NCBI RefSeq assembly: GCF_014171595.1
Contig: NZ_CP050451.1
Coordinates: forward strand, 5,022,001 to 5,086,000
DNA: 64,000 nt
Direction: 5' to 3'
Source of the DNA: Massilia sp. Se16.2.3
GTDB lineage: Bacteria > Pseudomonadota > Gammaproteobacteria > Burkholderiales > Burkholderiaceae_D
Made by a program: the position numbers and the translations under genes. Under the pieces are notes generated by a model that was given only the letters and a program-made list of their open reading frames with translations, was not told where the DNA came from and made no database searches. Positions 18,481 through 28,293 of the stretch are shown piece after piece (the first letter of the stretch is position 1; every line of letters starts with the position of its first letter).

Positions 18481-18557
18481 TGGTTGCGGGGACAGGATTT
18501 GAACCTGTGACCTTCGGGTTATGAGCCCGACGAGCTGCCAGACTGCTCCACCCCGCG
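18481..18557 (-). tRNA. tRNA-fMet (CAT)
   Basis: A 77-nt initiator-type tRNA. The minus strand starts CGCGGGGTGGAGCAGTCTGG, has anticodon CAT in a loop closed by GGG/CCC pairs (CGGGCTCATAACCCG), a T-arm GGTTCAAATCC, and encoded CCA. The unpaired first base (C1 against A72) and the three G-C pairs of the anticodon stem are initiator features. Confidence 0.95.
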
Positions 18558-18570
18558 TCTGATGAAATGA

Positions 18571-18599
18571 ATTATACGCGCCTTCGGCCGTTTAAGCAA
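18571..18599 (-). promoter_or_regulatory. sigma-70 promoter of tRNA-fMet
   Basis: On the minus strand TATAAT (18571-18576) is preceded at 17 bp by TTGCTT (18594-18599). The predicted start is a few bases before the tRNA. Confidence 0.75.
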
Positions 18600-18731
18600 A
18601 TCAATGCTCCCCCGATGTGCGATTGCAGCACAATGCTGCGACGGCAAGCATCCCGCCCGCGGCTGCGCGGCTGCGGCACAGCCGGGCCAATCGGGTGTAA
18701 AGTAGTCATACATTCATTCCTGTCATCCCCT

Positions 18732-19322
18732 ATGAAATTCTGTTCCGAGTGCGGCCATCCGGTCGCGCTGGCCATCCCCGAAGGCGACAACCGGCCGCGC
18801 CATGTGTGCACGCAGTGCGGCACGATCCACTACCAGAACCCGAAAATGGTGCTCGGTTCCATCCCCGTGTGGGAGAAGGATGGCGAGCTGCAGGTGCTGC
18901 TGTGCCGGCGCGCCATCGAACCGCGCCATGGCTACTGGACGCTGCCTGCCGGCTTCATGGAAAACGGCGAAACCACGTCGGAGGCGGCAGTCCGCGAAAC
19001 CGAGGAGGAAGCCGGCGCCAACATCGCAATCGGCAAGCTGTTCAGCGTGCTGAACGTCGCGCACGTGCACCAGGTACACATGTTCTACCTGGCGCGCCTG
19101 CTCGACCTGGATTTCGCACCCGGCATCGAAAGCCTGGAAGTGCAGTTGTTCACGGAAGCCGAGATCCCCTGGGATGACCTGGCCTTCCCCACCATCCGCA
19201 CGACGCTGGAACTGTTCTTTGCCGACCGCGTCAAAATCCGGGAGGGTGGCCGCGACGCGGATTATGGCGTGCACAGCCATGACATCGTCCGCCCGATGAT
19301 TGCTCCACGTGAACCCGACTGA
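18732..19322 (+). CDS. NUDIX hydrolase with N-terminal zinc ribbon
   Basis: A 196-residue hydrolase for nucleoside-diphosphate-linked substrates. Residues 4-33 hold a CSECGH...CTQCGT zinc ribbon. The Nudix box reads GFMENGE-x7-RETEEEAGA (near residues 75-98), matching G-x5-E-x7-RE-U-x-EE-x-G-U. The layout is that of NudC-like or ADP-ribose-type enzymes; the substrate is not certain. Its stop lies 15 bp before aat. Confidence 0.88.
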   Translation: MKFCSECGHPVALAIPEGDNRPRHVCTQCGTIHYQNPKMVLGSIPVWEKDGELQVLLCRRAIEPRHGYWTLPAGFMENGETTSEAAVRETEEEAGANIAIGKLFSVLNVAHVHQVHMFYLARLLDLDFAPGIESLEVQLFTEAEIPWDDLAFPTIRTTLELFFADRVKIREGGRDADYGVHSHDIVRPMIAPREPD

Positions 19323-19337
19323 AGGGGCGAGGCTGCC

Positions 19338-20060
19338 ATGATTCCCTGGCTCGACGCGCATACGCCCTTCCCCGACGTGTCCGAGGCCCTCACCATGGAC
19401 GCGCCGGGCCTGCTCGCAGCCGGCGCCGACCTTTCTCCCCAGCGGCTGCTGCTGGCCTACCAGAACGGCATCTTCCCCTGGTTCTCCGAAGGCCAGCCCA
19501 TCCTCTGGTGGAGCACCGATCCGCGCATGGTGCTCTATACGGGCGAGTTCAAGGTCAGCGACAGCCTGAAGAAAACCCTGCGCCGCGTCGAGCGCAGCCG
19601 CACCGAGGGTGGCCGCTGGCAAGTCCGCTTCGACAGCGATTTCGAGGCCGTCATGCGTGCCTGCGCCGCGCCGCGCAAGGACGGTCCCGGCACCTGGATT
19701 TCCGACGACATCATTGTCGGCTATACCGGCCTGCATGCGATGGGCTACGCGCACTCGTCCGAAGTCTGGCTCGATGGCGAGCTGGTCGGCGGGGCCTATG
19801 GCGTGTGCATCGGCCGCATGTTCTACGGCGAGTCGATGTTTGCGCGCGTGTCCGACGCTTCGAAGGTCGCGCTGGCCTACCTGGTCGCCTTCCTGCGCCG
19901 CAACGGCGTGCGCATGGTCGACTGCCAGCAGGAGACCGGCCACCTCGCCTCGCTCGGCGCCGCGCCGATTCCGCGCAGCGTGTTCCTGCAGCACTTGCGT
20001 GCAGCCATACGCGAACCGGCGATCGGGCGCTGGGAAGTGCAGCCTCCGTTGGATGCTTAG
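19338..20060 (+). CDS. aat: leucyl/phenylalanyl-tRNA-protein transferase
   Basis: A 240-residue enzyme that adds Leu or Phe from aminoacyl-tRNA to N-terminal Lys or Arg, marking proteins for ClpS/ClpAP. Family blocks are [38 protein letters not shown] and FYGESMFAR. The length matches E. coli Aat. It is followed by bpt, so the two N-end-rule transferases are encoded as a pair. Confidence 0.96.
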   Translation: MIPWLDAHTPFPDVSEALTMDAPGLLAAGADLSPQRLLLAYQNGIFPWFSEGQPILWWSTDPRMVLYTGEFKVSDSLKKTLRRVERSRTEGGRWQVRFDSDFEAVMRACAAPRKDGPGTWISDDIIVGYTGLHAMGYAHSSEVWLDGELVGGAYGVCIGRMFYGESMFARVSDASKVALAYLVAFLRRNGVRMVDCQQETGHLASLGAAPIPRSVFLQHLRAAIREPAIGRWEVQPPLDA

Positions 20061-20130
20061 TTGGGTACATAACCGTGCGCGCCCTCCGCTTTCGCTAGAA
20101 TAGGTTCATCACGTCGCCCGAGAGACCTGC

Positions 20131-20859
20131 ATGACGCACCTTAATGACCTGCCCTTCTCGACGCTGCAGTTCTATACGACCGCTCCGTATCCGTGCAGCT
20201 ACCTCGACGCGCGGCAGGCACGCTCGCAGGTGGCAACGCCTTCGCACCTGATCAACGCGGACGTGTACTCCGAGCTCGTCAAGAACGGCTTCCGCCGCAG
20301 CGGCATTTTTACCTATCGCCCCTACTGCGACGGCTGCCAGGCCTGCATCCCGGTGCGCGTGCGCTGCAGCGAGTTCGCGCCCAGCCGCACCCAGCGCCGC
20401 GCCTGGAAGCGCCACGGCGACCTGACGGCGATGGTCGCGAACCTGTCGTTCTCGGACGAACACTACGCGCTCTACCTGCGCTACCAGACCACGCGCCACG
20501 TCGGCGGCGGCATGGACCAGGACAGCCGCGACCAGTACGCGCAATTCCTGCTGCAAAGCCGGGTCAACACGCGCCTGGTCGAATTCCGCGAGCCCGACGG
20601 CACGCTGCGCATGGTGTCGATCATCGACGTGCTCTCCGACGGGCTGTCCTCGGTCTACACCTTCTTCGATCCGGACGTCGCCGGTGCTTCCTTCGGCACC
20701 TACAACGTCATGTGGCAGGTCGAGCAGGCGCGCGAACTGGGGCTGCCGTATGTCTACCTCGGCTACTGGATCGAGCAGAGCCCGAAGATGGCCTACAAGA
20801 TCAATTTCCGGCCGCTGGAAGCGCGGATCAATGGGGTGTGGGATATTCTCGACCGCTGA
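20131..20859 (+). CDS. bpt: aspartate/glutamate leucyltransferase (Ate1-like)
   Basis: A 242-residue member of the arginyltransferase family. The bacterial Bpt group transfers Leu to N-terminal Asp or Glu in the N-end rule pathway. Conserved pieces are [30 protein letters not shown] with the paired cysteines, and [15 protein letters not shown]. It is 70 bp after aat in the same direction and before pyrD. Bpt rather than an arginine-specific enzyme is inferred from the bacterial context. Confidence 0.93.
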   Translation: MTHLNDLPFSTLQFYTTAPYPCSYLDARQARSQVATPSHLINADVYSELVKNGFRRSGIFTYRPYCDGCQACIPVRVRCSEFAPSRTQRRAWKRHGDLTAMVANLSFSDEHYALYLRYQTTRHVGGGMDQDSRDQYAQFLLQSRVNTRLVEFREPDGTLRMVSIIDVLSDGLSSVYTFFDPDVAGASFGTYNVMWQVEQARELGLPYVYLGYWIEQSPKMAYKINFRPLEARINGVWDILDR

Positions 20860-20919
20860 AGCCCTGACCTTGGGGTGGGCGCACGGTACAATTGCCGCGA
20901 TCCCATTTTCGAGTGCTCC

Positions 20920-21960
20920 ATGTCCGACAAGCTCCTGTACTCCCTCGCCCGCCCGCTGCTGTTCACGCTGCCCGCCGAAACCGCGCACAACCTGACACTC
21001 CCTGCCCTGCGCCGCGCTGCCGAACGCGGCCTGACCGGCAAGCTGTTCGCCCAACCGGCACCCGACCCGCGCACCGTGATGGGCATCGTGTTCCCGAACC
21101 CGGTCGGCCTGGCTGCCGGCCTCGACAAGGACGGCGCCTACATCGACGGCCTGGCCGCGCTCGGCTTCGGCTCGATCGAGATCGGTACCGTCACCCCGCG
21201 TGCCCAGGCCGGCAACCCGAAGCCGCGCATGTTCCGCGTGCCCGCCGCGCAAGGCATCATCAACCGCATGGGCTTCAACAACGGCGGCGTCGACGCCTTT
21301 GTCGCCAACGTCCAGGCCTCGCGCTTCTACCAGGAAAAGCAGGGCGTGCTCGGCCTGAACATCGGCAAGAACGCCGACACGCCGATCGAGCGCGCAGCCG
21401 ACGACTATCTGCACTGCCTGCGCAAGGTCTACCCGTACGCGAGCTATGTCACGGTGAACATCTCATCGCCGAACACGAAGAACCTGCGCCAGCTGCAGGG
21501 CGCATCCGAACTCGATGCCCTGCTGTCGCAACTGAAGGCTGAACAAACCCGCCTGGCCGACGAGACTGGCCGCTACGTGCCGCTCACCCTGAAGATCGCC
21601 CCCGACATCGACATCGAGCAGATCCAGGATATCGCCGGCGCCCTGCTGCGCCACAAGATCGACGGCGTCATCGCCACCAATACCACCCTCAGCCGCAACC
21701 ACGTCGCCCACCTGCGCCACGGCAGGCAGGCCGGCGGCCTGTCCGGCGCACCGGTATTCGACCTGTCGAACATCGTCGTGCGCGCCATGAAGAAGGAACT
21801 GGGCGAAGCGATCCCGATCATCGGCGTCGGCGGCATCCTGTCGGGCGCGAACGCGAAGGAAAAGATGGCGGCCGGTGCGCAGCTGGTGCAGCTGTATAGC
21901 GGCCTGATCTATCGCGGCCCGGCGCTCGTGCGCGAGTGCGCCGACGCGCTGCGCGCCTGA
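20920..21960 (+). CDS. pyrD: dihydroorotate dehydrogenase (quinone), class 2
   Basis: A 346-residue membrane-associated flavoenzyme that oxidises dihydroorotate to orotate with quinone in pyrimidine synthesis. The N-terminal amphipathic helix ([19 protein letters not shown]) is the class 2 quinone-site feature. Other blocks are [20 protein letters not shown], the catalytic-Ser motif [15 protein letters not shown] and IIGVGGI. ATG 20920 gives this N-terminus. It sits 11 bp before the aldo/keto reductase. Confidence 0.96.
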   Translation: MSDKLLYSLARPLLFTLPAETAHNLTLPALRRAAERGLTGKLFAQPAPDPRTVMGIVFPNPVGLAAGLDKDGAYIDGLAALGFGSIEIGTVTPRAQAGNPKPRMFRVPAAQGIINRMGFNNGGVDAFVANVQASRFYQEKQGVLGLNIGKNADTPIERAADDYLHCLRKVYPYASYVTVNISSPNTKNLRQLQGASELDALLSQLKAEQTRLADETGRYVPLTLKIAPDIDIEQIQDIAGALLRHKIDGVIATNTTLSRNHVAHLRHGRQAGGLSGAPVFDLSNIVVRAMKKELGEAIPIIGVGGILSGANAKEKMAAGAQLVQLYSGLIYRGPALVRECADALRA

Positions 21961-21971
21961 AGGAGACGAGC

Positions 21972-23018
21972 ATGGAGTGCAAGCGGCTCGGCAGGTCGAA
22001 CCTGGAAGTCTCCCCCATCTGCCTCGGCACGATGACCTTCGGCGAGCAGAACACGGAGGTTGACGCGCACAGCCAGCTCGACTACGCCGTCGAGCGCGGC
22101 ATCAACTTCATCGATACCGCCGAGATGTACCCGGTGATGGCCAGCGCACGCACGCAGGGATCGACCGAGCGCTACATCGGCAGCTGGTTGAAGCGCCGCG
22201 GCCGGCGCGACGAGCTCGTCATCGCCTCGAAAATCGCCGGCCCGAACGCCAGCATGGGATGGATCCGCGGCGCGTCGCACGACCTGGACGCGGCCAATGT
22301 GCGCGCGGCGGTGGAGACCAGCCTGCAGCGCCTGCAGACCGACTACATCGACCTGTACCAGATTCATTGGCCGAGCCGCAACCTGCCTATCTTCGGCGCC
22401 AACAGTTTCAATCCAAAACGCGAACGTTCAAGCGTGCCGATCGAGGAGACGCTGGGCGCGCTGGGCGACCTGGTCCAGGCAGGCAAGATCCGCGCGATTG
22501 GGGTCTCGAACGAGAGCAACTGGGGCGTGTGCGAGTACGTGAAGCTGGCCGAAACAAAGGGCCTGCCGCGCATCGCCACCATCCAGAACCTGTACAACCT
22601 GACAGCGCGCGCATTCGAGACGACGCTGCTGGACGAGACCTGTTTCCGCGAAGAGGTCAGCCTGCTGGCCTACAGCCCGCTCGCCTTTGGCCAGCTGACA
22701 GCGAAATACCTGGACAACCCGACAGCGCATGGCCGCCTGACCATCTTCCCCGCCAACTGGAGCCCGCGCTACGTACGGGCCACGGTGCTGGCGGCAACCG
22801 CCGAGTATGCGGCGCTGGCACGTGCCCATGGCTTGACGCCGGCGCAGATGGCGCTGGCCTGGTGTTATTCGCGCTGGTTCGTGGGCTCGACCATCATCGG
22901 GGCGACGACGCTTGAGCAATTAAAGGAAAACATCGACGCGGCATCGATCAGTTTGCCGGGCGAGGTGGTCGCGGCGATCGATGCGATTCACGCGCGCATC
23001 ACGAATCCGGGGCAGTAG
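21972..23018 (+). CDS. aldo/keto reductase (Tas-like)
   Basis: A 348-residue NADPH-dependent oxidoreductase of the Tas/YajO subgroup. The catalytic Asp-Tyr-Lys-His set is visible in INFIDTAEMYPV, VIASKIAG and LYQIHWPSR. It also has the long loop near FGANSFNPKRERSS and a C-terminal cofactor motif STIIGATTLEQLKENI. The natural substrate is unknown. GGAGACGAGC precedes ATG 21972. Its stop codon lies inside the left end of the hairpin repeat at 23015. Confidence 0.9.
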   Translation: MECKRLGRSNLEVSPICLGTMTFGEQNTEVDAHSQLDYAVERGINFIDTAEMYPVMASARTQGSTERYIGSWLKRRGRRDELVIASKIAGPNASMGWIRGASHDLDAANVRAAVETSLQRLQTDYIDLYQIHWPSRNLPIFGANSFNPKRERSSVPIEETLGALGDLVQAGKIRAIGVSNESNWGVCEYVKLAETKGLPRIATIQNLYNLTARAFETTLLDETCFREEVSLLAYSPLAFGQLTAKYLDNPTAHGRLTIFPANWSPRYVRATVLAATAEYAALARAHGLTPAQMALAWCYSRWFVGSTIIGATTLEQLKENIDAASISLPGEVVAAIDAIHARITNPGQ

Positions 23019-23151
23019 GGTGGGCGCCCCGTGCCCACGCGGAATGAGGAGTCACATCGCCCTCAATCCGATGTGTGCCAGTACATTGTCACGAAGGGGC
23101 ACACGCCAACACGGCTCAAGCTTCCGCGTGGGCACAGGGCGCCCACCCTAC
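23015..23151. repeat. long hairpin repeat element, GTAGGGTGGGC family
   Basis: Terminal inverted repeats of 30 nt (23015-23044 and 23122-23151) differ at one base. They begin GTAGGGTGGGCGCCC and end GTGCCCACGCGGAA. About 77 bp of unrelated sequence lies between them. The element covers the space between two convergent genes and overlaps the reductase stop codon. Confidence 0.85.
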
Positions 23152-23166
23152 TACGCCTGGCAATGA

Positions 23167-24105
23167 TTACGCCGTCGCCTCTTCGGCCTGCAAGGTCCGC
23201 TCGATATCCGAGCGCGTAAACCCCGGCGCGAATCGTTCGATGAAGTGGTAGGCATAGGCCCGCAGATACGCGCCACGTCGCACCGCCAGGCGCGTCACGT
23301 TCGGCGCGAACAGGTGCGAGGCCTCGACCGCGCGTAACCCCTTGTCGCGTCCATGGTCGAAGGCCATCGACGCGACGATGCCGACGCCCATCCCCAGCGA
23401 CACGTACTGCTTGATCACGTCGGAATCCATGGCGGTCAAGACCATGTCCGGCGCCAGGCCCGCCTTCGCAAAAGCCTCGTCGATATGGCTGCGGCCGGTG
23501 TAGCCGACGTCGTAGGTGATCAGGGGATGCGCCGCCAGGTCGTCCAGGGTCAGGGGCCGGTTCTTCATCAGCAGCGGATGGCCGTCGGGCGCCACCACCA
23601 CGTGGCTCCAGCGGTAGCACGGGAAGGACACCAGATCCGGGAAGGTCGACAGGCCCTCGGTGGCGATGCCGATGTCGGCGCGGCCCGACAGCACCCATTC
23701 GGCGATGTGTTCGGGCGCGCTTTGCTGCAGGGCGATGCGCACGTTCGGAAAGGCCGCGCGGAAGGATTGCACCACCTGCGGCAGCGCGTAGCGCGCCTGG
23801 GTGTGGGTGACAGCCACCGTCAGCGTGCCGCTGTCCTGGGCCGCGTATTCCTGGCTGGCCTGCGACAGGTTTTCCGCTTCCACCAGTAGCCGCTCGACGA
23901 TTTTGAGGATGCCCTTGCCCGGCCCGGTCAAACCGGTCAGGCGCTTGCCGTTGCGCTCGAAAATGACCACGCCCAGTTCGTCCTCGAGCTCGCGGATCTG
24001 GCGCGACACGCCCGGCTGCGAGGTGAACAGTGCGTTGGCCACATCGGTCAGATTGAAGTTGCGGCGCGCCGCTTCGCGCACGGAGCGCAGCTGCTGGAAG
24101 TTCAT
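23167..24105 (-). CDS. LysR-type regulator, CysB-like
   Basis: A 312-residue regulator with an N-terminal helix-turn-helix ([20 protein letters not shown], residues about 17-36) and a CysB-type effector domain ([38 protein letters not shown]). CysB/Cbl proteins sense O-acetylserine or sulfur status and activate sulfate uptake genes. Its ATG (24103-24105) overlaps the cysA stop as ATGA, so it is the last gene of the sulfate operon. cysB or cbl cannot be separated from sequence alone. Confidence 0.9.
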   Translation of the reverse strand: MNFQQLRSVREAARRNFNLTDVANALFTSQPGVSRQIRELEDELGVVIFERNGKRLTGLTGPGKGILKIVERLLVEAENLSQASQEYAAQDSGTLTVAVTHTQARYALPQVVQSFRAAFPNVRIALQQSAPEHIAEWVLSGRADIGIATEGLSTFPDLVSFPCYRWSHVVVAPDGHPLLMKNRPLTLDDLAAHPLITYDVGYTGRSHIDEAFAKAGLAPDMVLTAMDSDVIKQYVSLGMGVGIVASMAFDHGRDKGLRAVEASHLFAPNVTRLAVRRGAYLRAYAYHFIERFAPGFTRSDIERTLQAEEATA

Positions 24106-25173
24106 ATGCCGCCTCCCGCGTCGACGAACACCTCGATGCGGCGCGGACGCACCAGCAGGGTCTCGCCCTCCTTCAGCCCCAGGCGGCCGAAGCGCTCGTT
24201 CGGAATGACCGCCTCGATCAGCTGCTGCGTGTCGAGCCGCTCCAGGTCGAGCTGGGCCAGCGGGCCGATCGCATGCGCGCGGCGCAGTGACGGCGATGCC
24301 CTCGCCGCCGGCCACGTAGCGTTCGACGTCGAGGTCGTGCGGCCGCACGTAGCCGATACCCTCGGCATTGTTCACGCCATTCAGGGCCGGTGCGTCGAAG
24401 AGCGCGTCGCCGCTGGCCAGCACGCCTTCGTGCACGCGGCCATGGAACAGGTTGACGTTGCCGAGGAAGCCGTAGACGAACGGCGAGGCCGGCGAGTTGT
24501 AGACGGTTTCCGGCGTGCCGAGCTGCTCGACCCGGCCCTTGTTCATCAGGACGACCTGGTCGGCCACTTCGAGCGCCTCTTCCTGGTCGTGGGTGACAAA
24601 GATGGACGTCACGTGCAGGTCGTCGTGCAGGCGGCGCAGCCAGCGGCGCAGTTCCTTGCGCACCTTGGCATCCAGGGCGCCGAAAGGTTCGTCCAGCAGC
24701 AGCACGCGCGGCTCCACGGCCAGGGCGCGGGCCAGGGCGATACGCTGGCGCTGGCCGCCGGACAGTTGCGGCGGGTAGCGGTCGGCGATCCAGTCGAGCT
24801 GCACCAGCTCCAGCAGCTGTTTCACTTTGTCGCGGATCTGGGCTTCGCTCGGGCGCTCGCGGCGCGGGCGCACGCGCAGGCCGAAGGCGACGTTCTCGAA
24901 CACGGTCATGTGCTTGAACAGCGCGTAATGCTGGAATACGAAGCCGACCTGGCGCTCGCGCACGTGGCGGGTCGAGGCGTTTTCGCCGTCGAGCAGCACG
25001 GCGCCCGAGTCCGGATGCTCCAGGCCGGCGATGATGCGCAGCAGGGTCGTCTTGCCGCAGCCCGAGGGGCCGAGCAAGGCTGTCAGCTGGCCGTCGGGGA
25101 ATTGCAGCGAGACGTTGTCGAGGGCCGTGAACTGGCCGAACTGCTTGCGGATGTGTTGGACTTCGATCGTCAT
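24102..25173 (-). pseudogene. cysA: sulfate/thiosulfate ABC transporter ATP-binding protein, apparent frameshift
   Basis: The ATPase of the CysTWA importer. The N-terminal ABC domain is intact: Walker [10 protein letters not shown] (near residues 36-44), LSGGQRQR signature and DEPFGALD. The regulatory C-terminus is split: after GIAVT near 24290 the frame changes, and the expected end ([19 protein letters not shown], then [18 protein letters not shown]) is read one base forward, stopping at 24102. Two Cs missing from a CCC run, or one extra base, would explain it. As given, the first frame runs on into the regulator gene, which is not a real fusion. ATG 25173 overlaps the cysW stop. Confidence 0.85.
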
Positions 25174-26090
25174 TGCAGGCGCTCCGTGGTACCGGCGTCG
25201 GCACGCATCGACAGGTGCAGACGCCATTCGATAAAGGACTTGATGGCCAGCGTCACCAGCGCGAGCAGCGCCAGCAAGGATGCGATCGCGAACGCGGCCG
25301 TGAAGTTGTATTCGTTGTAGAGGATTTCCACCTGCAGCGGCATGGTGTTGGTTTCGCCGCGGATGTGGCCCGAGACCACCGACACCGCGCCGAACTCGCC
25401 CATGGCGCGGGCGTTACACAGGATCACGCCGTAGAGCAGGCCCCACTTGATGTTCGGCAGCGTCACGCGCCAGAAGGTCTGCCAGCCGGAGGCGCCCAGC
25501 ACCAGCGCCGCCTCTTCTTCCTCGGTGCCCTGCTGTTGCATCAGGGGAATCAGTTCGCGCGCGACGAACGGGAAGGTGATGAAGACGGTCGCCAGCACGA
25601 TGCCGGGCACGGCGAACAGGATCTTGATGTCGTGGTCCATCAGCCACTGGCCGAACCAGCCCTGGGCGCCGAACAGCAGCACGTAGATCAGGCCGGCAAT
25701 CACGGGCGAGACCGAGAACGGCAGGTCGATCAGGGTCAGCAGCACGCTTTTTCCCCGGAAGTCGAACTTGGCGATGGCCCAGGCCGCGGCCACCCCGAAC
25801 ACCAGGTTCAGGGGCACGGCGATGCCGGCCGCGATCAAGGTCAGCTTGATCGCGGACAGGGCATCCGGGTCGAGGATGGATTCGACATAGGTGCCCCAGC
25901 CGCGCTTGAGGGCTTCGGTGAACACGGCGACCAGGGGCACGAACAGGAACAGGGTCAGGAACACGAGCGCGATGGCGATGAGCGCATAGCGCACCCAGTT
26001 CGGCTCGAACACATTGTTTTTCACGGGACGCGGCGCAGCCTGCGTGACCGCGTTTGGCTTGTCCAGGGGTTTGTTCAGTACGGCGCTCAT
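25170..26090 (-). CDS. cysW: sulfate ABC transporter permease CysW
   Basis: A 306-residue inner-membrane permease with about six membrane segments. The EAA loop ([31 protein letters not shown]) contacts Cys[22 protein letters not shown] and [15 protein letters not shown] are CysW hallmarks. ATG 26090 overlaps the cysT stop (ATGA), and its own stop overlaps the cysA ATG, so the three genes are translationally coupled. Confidence 0.95.
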   Translation of the reverse strand: MSAVLNKPLDKPNAVTQAAPRPVKNNVFEPNWVRYALIAIALVFLTLFLFVPLVAVFTEALKRGWGTYVESILDPDALSAIKLTLIAAGIAVPLNLVFGVAAAWAIAKFDFRGKSVLLTLIDLPFSVSPVIAGLIYVLLFGAQGWFGQWLMDHDIKILFAVPGIVLATVFITFPFVARELIPLMQQQGTEEEEAALVLGASGWQTFWRVTLPNIKWGLLYGVILCNARAMGEFGAVSVVSGHIRGETNTMPLQVEILYNEYNFTAAFAIASLLALLALVTLAIKSFIEWRLHLSMRADAGTTERLQ

Positions 26091-26929
26091 TTCTTGCCCG
26101 CCCGTTTGCGGGTCCATGCCTGCAGCAGATTGATGGTGAGGAGCAGGATGAACGAGACGACCAGCATCACCACGGCAATTGCAGTGGCGCCGGCATAGTC
26201 GTACTGCTCCAGCTTGGTGATGATGAAGAGCGGCGTGATCTCGGACACCATCGGCAGGTTGCCGGCGATGAAAATCACGGAACCGTATTCGCCGGTGGCG
26301 CGGGCAAAGGCCAGCGCGAAGCCGGTCAGCAGGGCCGGCAGGATCGAAGGCAGGATCACGCGGATGAAGGTTTGCAGCGGGCTCGCGCCCAGGCTGGCGG
26401 CCGCTTCCTCGAGTTCGCGCTCGGCCTCTTCCAGCACCGGCTGCACGGTACGCACGACGAAGGGCAGGCCGATGAAGGTCAGCGCGACCACCACGCCGAG
26501 CGGGGTGAAGGCGACCTTGATGCCAAACTGCTCGAGGTATTTGCCGATCCAGCCATTGTTCGAATACAGGGCGGTCAGGGTGATGCCGGCCACCGCGGTG
26601 GGCAGCGCGAACGGCAGGTCGACCAGCGCGTCGACGAAGCGCTTGCCAGGAAAGCGGTAGCGCACCAGTACCCAGGCGACGATGCCGCCGAAGACGACGT
26701 TCAGGCTGGCGGCGATCAGCGAGGCGCCGAAGCTGAGCTTGTACGAGGCGATGACGCGCTCGGACGTGACGGCGCTCCAGAACGCTTCCCAACTCATGGT
26801 GAAGGTTTTCAGGAACACGGCCGACAGCGGGATCAGGACGATCAGCGCCAGGTAAAAAATCGTGAACCCGAGCGATAGCCCGAAGCCGGGGAGGACCCGG
26901 CCCGGGGCACGCGGCTGCAGGAAGTTCAT
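26087..26929 (-). CDS. cysT: sulfate ABC transporter permease CysT (CysU)
   Basis: A 280-residue permease that pairs with CysW. It has [20 protein letters not shown] as first helix, [20 protein letters not shown], and the EAA region [23 protein letters not shown] 26929 ([10 protein letters not shown]) gives the family N-terminus; the 24-residue upstream extension reads through the promoter region and is rejected. No sulfate-binding protein gene (sbp/cysP) is next to it, so binding protein must come from elsewhere. The TSUP gene lies 124 bp upstream in the same orientation. Confidence 0.95.
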   Translation of the reverse strand: MNFLQPRAPGRVLPGFGLSLGFTIFYLALIVLIPLSAVFLKTFTMSWEAFWSAVTSERVIASYKLSFGASLIAASLNVVFGGIVAWVLVRYRFPGKRFVDALVDLPFALPTAVAGITLTALYSNNGWIGKYLEQFGIKVAFTPLGVVVALTFIGLPFVVRTVQPVLEEAERELEEAAASLGASPLQTFIRVILPSILPALLTGFALAFARATGEYGSVIFIAGNLPMVSEITPLFIITKLEQYDYAGATAIAVVMLVVSFILLLTINLLQAWTRKRAGKK

Positions 26930-26936
26930 GGAGGCC

Positions 26937-26968
26937 TTATTACAAATTCTTCTATTGGGCTGTAATAA
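26937..26968 (-). promoter_or_regulatory. TTATTAC/GTAATAA dyad upstream of cysT
   Basis: Inverted 7-mers at 26937-26943 and 26962-26968 lie just before the cysT start in an AT-rich stretch. A CysB-like activator encoded by the same operon could bind here. It could also form a weak leader hairpin. This is only a candidate. Confidence 0.35.
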
Positions 26969-27052
26969 TCTCACTTCAACTTCATAACGCAAACGAACCA
27001 ATCTTCATTTGCATAGACAGATAGGCTATTAGTGGCCGAGCCCGTCCCAGCT

Positions 27053-27826
27053 TCAGTAGACGAGCTTGAAAGCCACGCCGGTCAGCGTCAGCGCCAGCAG
27101 CGCGCGCAGGAAGCGTTCCGGCACCTTGCGCGCCAGCATCGAGCCCAGCGTGATGCCGGGCAGCGAGCCGATCAAGAGGGTCAGTAGCAGCATCCAGTCG
27201 ATCGAGCCCAGCCACCAGTGGCCGAAGGCGGCAATCGCAGTCAATGGCACGGCGTAGGCGATGTCGGTGCCGGCCACTTCGGCGGGCGTCAGTTTCGGGT
27301 ACAACAGCACGAGCAGGGTCGCGCCAACGGCGCCGGCGCCGATCGAGGAGATCGTCACCAGGGTACCGAGCAAAGCGCCTGCCCCAATGGTGGCCAGGTG
27401 CAGCGCCCTGCCCTGCAGCTGGCGCCCGGGCTGGGCGTTCACCCAGGCCACCATGCGGCGCCGGAACAGCAGCGCCACCACGGTCAGCATGACGGACACG
27501 GCAATGGAATAGCGGATCAGCTGGCCGATCTCGGCCTGCACGGTGCCGTAGCGGCTGAGCAGCAAAGTAGCGACCAGCGCGGCCGGCAGCGCGCCCAGGC
27601 AGAGGCGGCGCACGATGGCCCAGTTGACGGTGCGATTGAAACGGTGGGTAACGGTGCCCGCGCTCTTGGTAATGGAGGCAAAGGCGAGGTCGGTGCCGAC
27701 GGCAACCGTGGGCGACACGCCGAACAGCAGGGTCAGGAGCGGCGTCATCAGCGAACCGCCACCCACGCCGGTCATGCCGACCAGCAAGCCGACCGCGAAG
27801 CCAGCGGCAATATAGGTCATCAACAT
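27053..27826 (-). CDS. TauE/SafE (TSUP) family transporter
   Basis: A 257-residue membrane protein with about eight hydrophobic segments and two internal repeats, each marked by a GxxGxGGG-type turn (GLLVGMTGVGGGSLMTPLL near the start; GALLGTLVTISSIGAGAVG in the middle). TSUP proteins move sulfite, sulfonates or related anions. Its place directly upstream of the sulfate importer genes suggests a role in sulfur balance. The substrate is inferred. Confidence 0.88.
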   Translation of the reverse strand: MLMTYIAAGFAVGLLVGMTGVGGGSLMTPLLTLLFGVSPTVAVGTDLAFASITKSAGTVTHRFNRTVNWAIVRRLCLGALPAALVATLLLSRYGTVQAEIGQLIRYSIAVSVMLTVVALLFRRRMVAWVNAQPGRQLQGRALHLATIGAGALLGTLVTISSIGAGAVGATLLVLLYPKLTPAEVAGTDIAYAVPLTAIAAFGHWWLGSIDWMLLLTLLIGSLPGITLGSMLARKVPERFLRALLALTLTGVAFKLVY

Positions 27827-27945
27827 GCCCCAAGGGTAAGCCGGGGCAAGCGTGGGACAAAGGATGGCTTTCTTATTTGCTTATGCGTGCGGTGAGCTTG
27901 GGGTGACGCTTGGCGTTGATCGATATGCGCAGAACGGACGAGAAT

Positions 27946-28083
27946 CGTAGGGTGGAGTCCTGACTCCACGCTGCCTGAGCGCCCGCTATCACGTAACTTG
28001 GCTGTTGCGCTGGCGGGCCGACTTGCGACAAGCTTATCGAAGTGCCGCCGTTCGACCGCGTGGAGTCAGGACTCCACCCTACG
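27946..28083. repeat. long hairpin repeat element, GTAGGGTGGAGTCC variant
   Basis: Perfect 25-nt terminal inverted repeats at 27946-27970 and 28059-28083, starting CGTAGGGTGGAGTCC. About 88 bp lie between. The arm interior differs from the GGGTGGGC type but the CGTAGGGTGG end is shared. It is in the 467-bp gap between the TSUP and peroxiredoxin genes. Confidence 0.85.
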
Positions 28084-28100
28084 CCCTATGCGGGTTTCGC

Positions 28101-28247
28101 AGGGTGGGCACTCCGTGCCCACGCGGGATCATCGGTTGATCAGTTGCGGCTCAGGCCTGGCTGATGCACGTGATGCGAAGCGCGACGGTACGACCAAGTC
28201 GCATATGAGCAAGTGATGATACAGCGTGGGCACGGAGTGCCCACCCT
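28101..28247. repeat. long hairpin repeat element, AGGGTGGGCACTCCG type
   Basis: Perfect 24-nt terminal inverted repeats at 28101-28124 and 28224-28247, beginning AGGGTGGGCACTCCG and ending GTGCCCACGC. It sits 17 bp after the element at 27946; together they fill the gap, and no gene is seen in 27827-28293. Confidence 0.85.
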
Positions 28248-28293
28248 ACGTCCTTCGGCATGCATCGGGAGACGCATGCCGGCGCGGTTCCTG

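Noticed and set aside
23167..25227. A continuous 686-codon frame joining cysA to the CysB-like regulator
   Set aside because: The join uses a frame that loses the normal CysA C-terminus, which is preserved one base forward and ends at 24102 overlapping the regulator ATG. It is a frameshift artefact, not a fused protein.
26930..27001. 24-residue N-terminal extension of CysT
   Set aside because: It reads through the AT-rich promoter region with the TTATTAC dyad; the family N-terminus begins at 26929.
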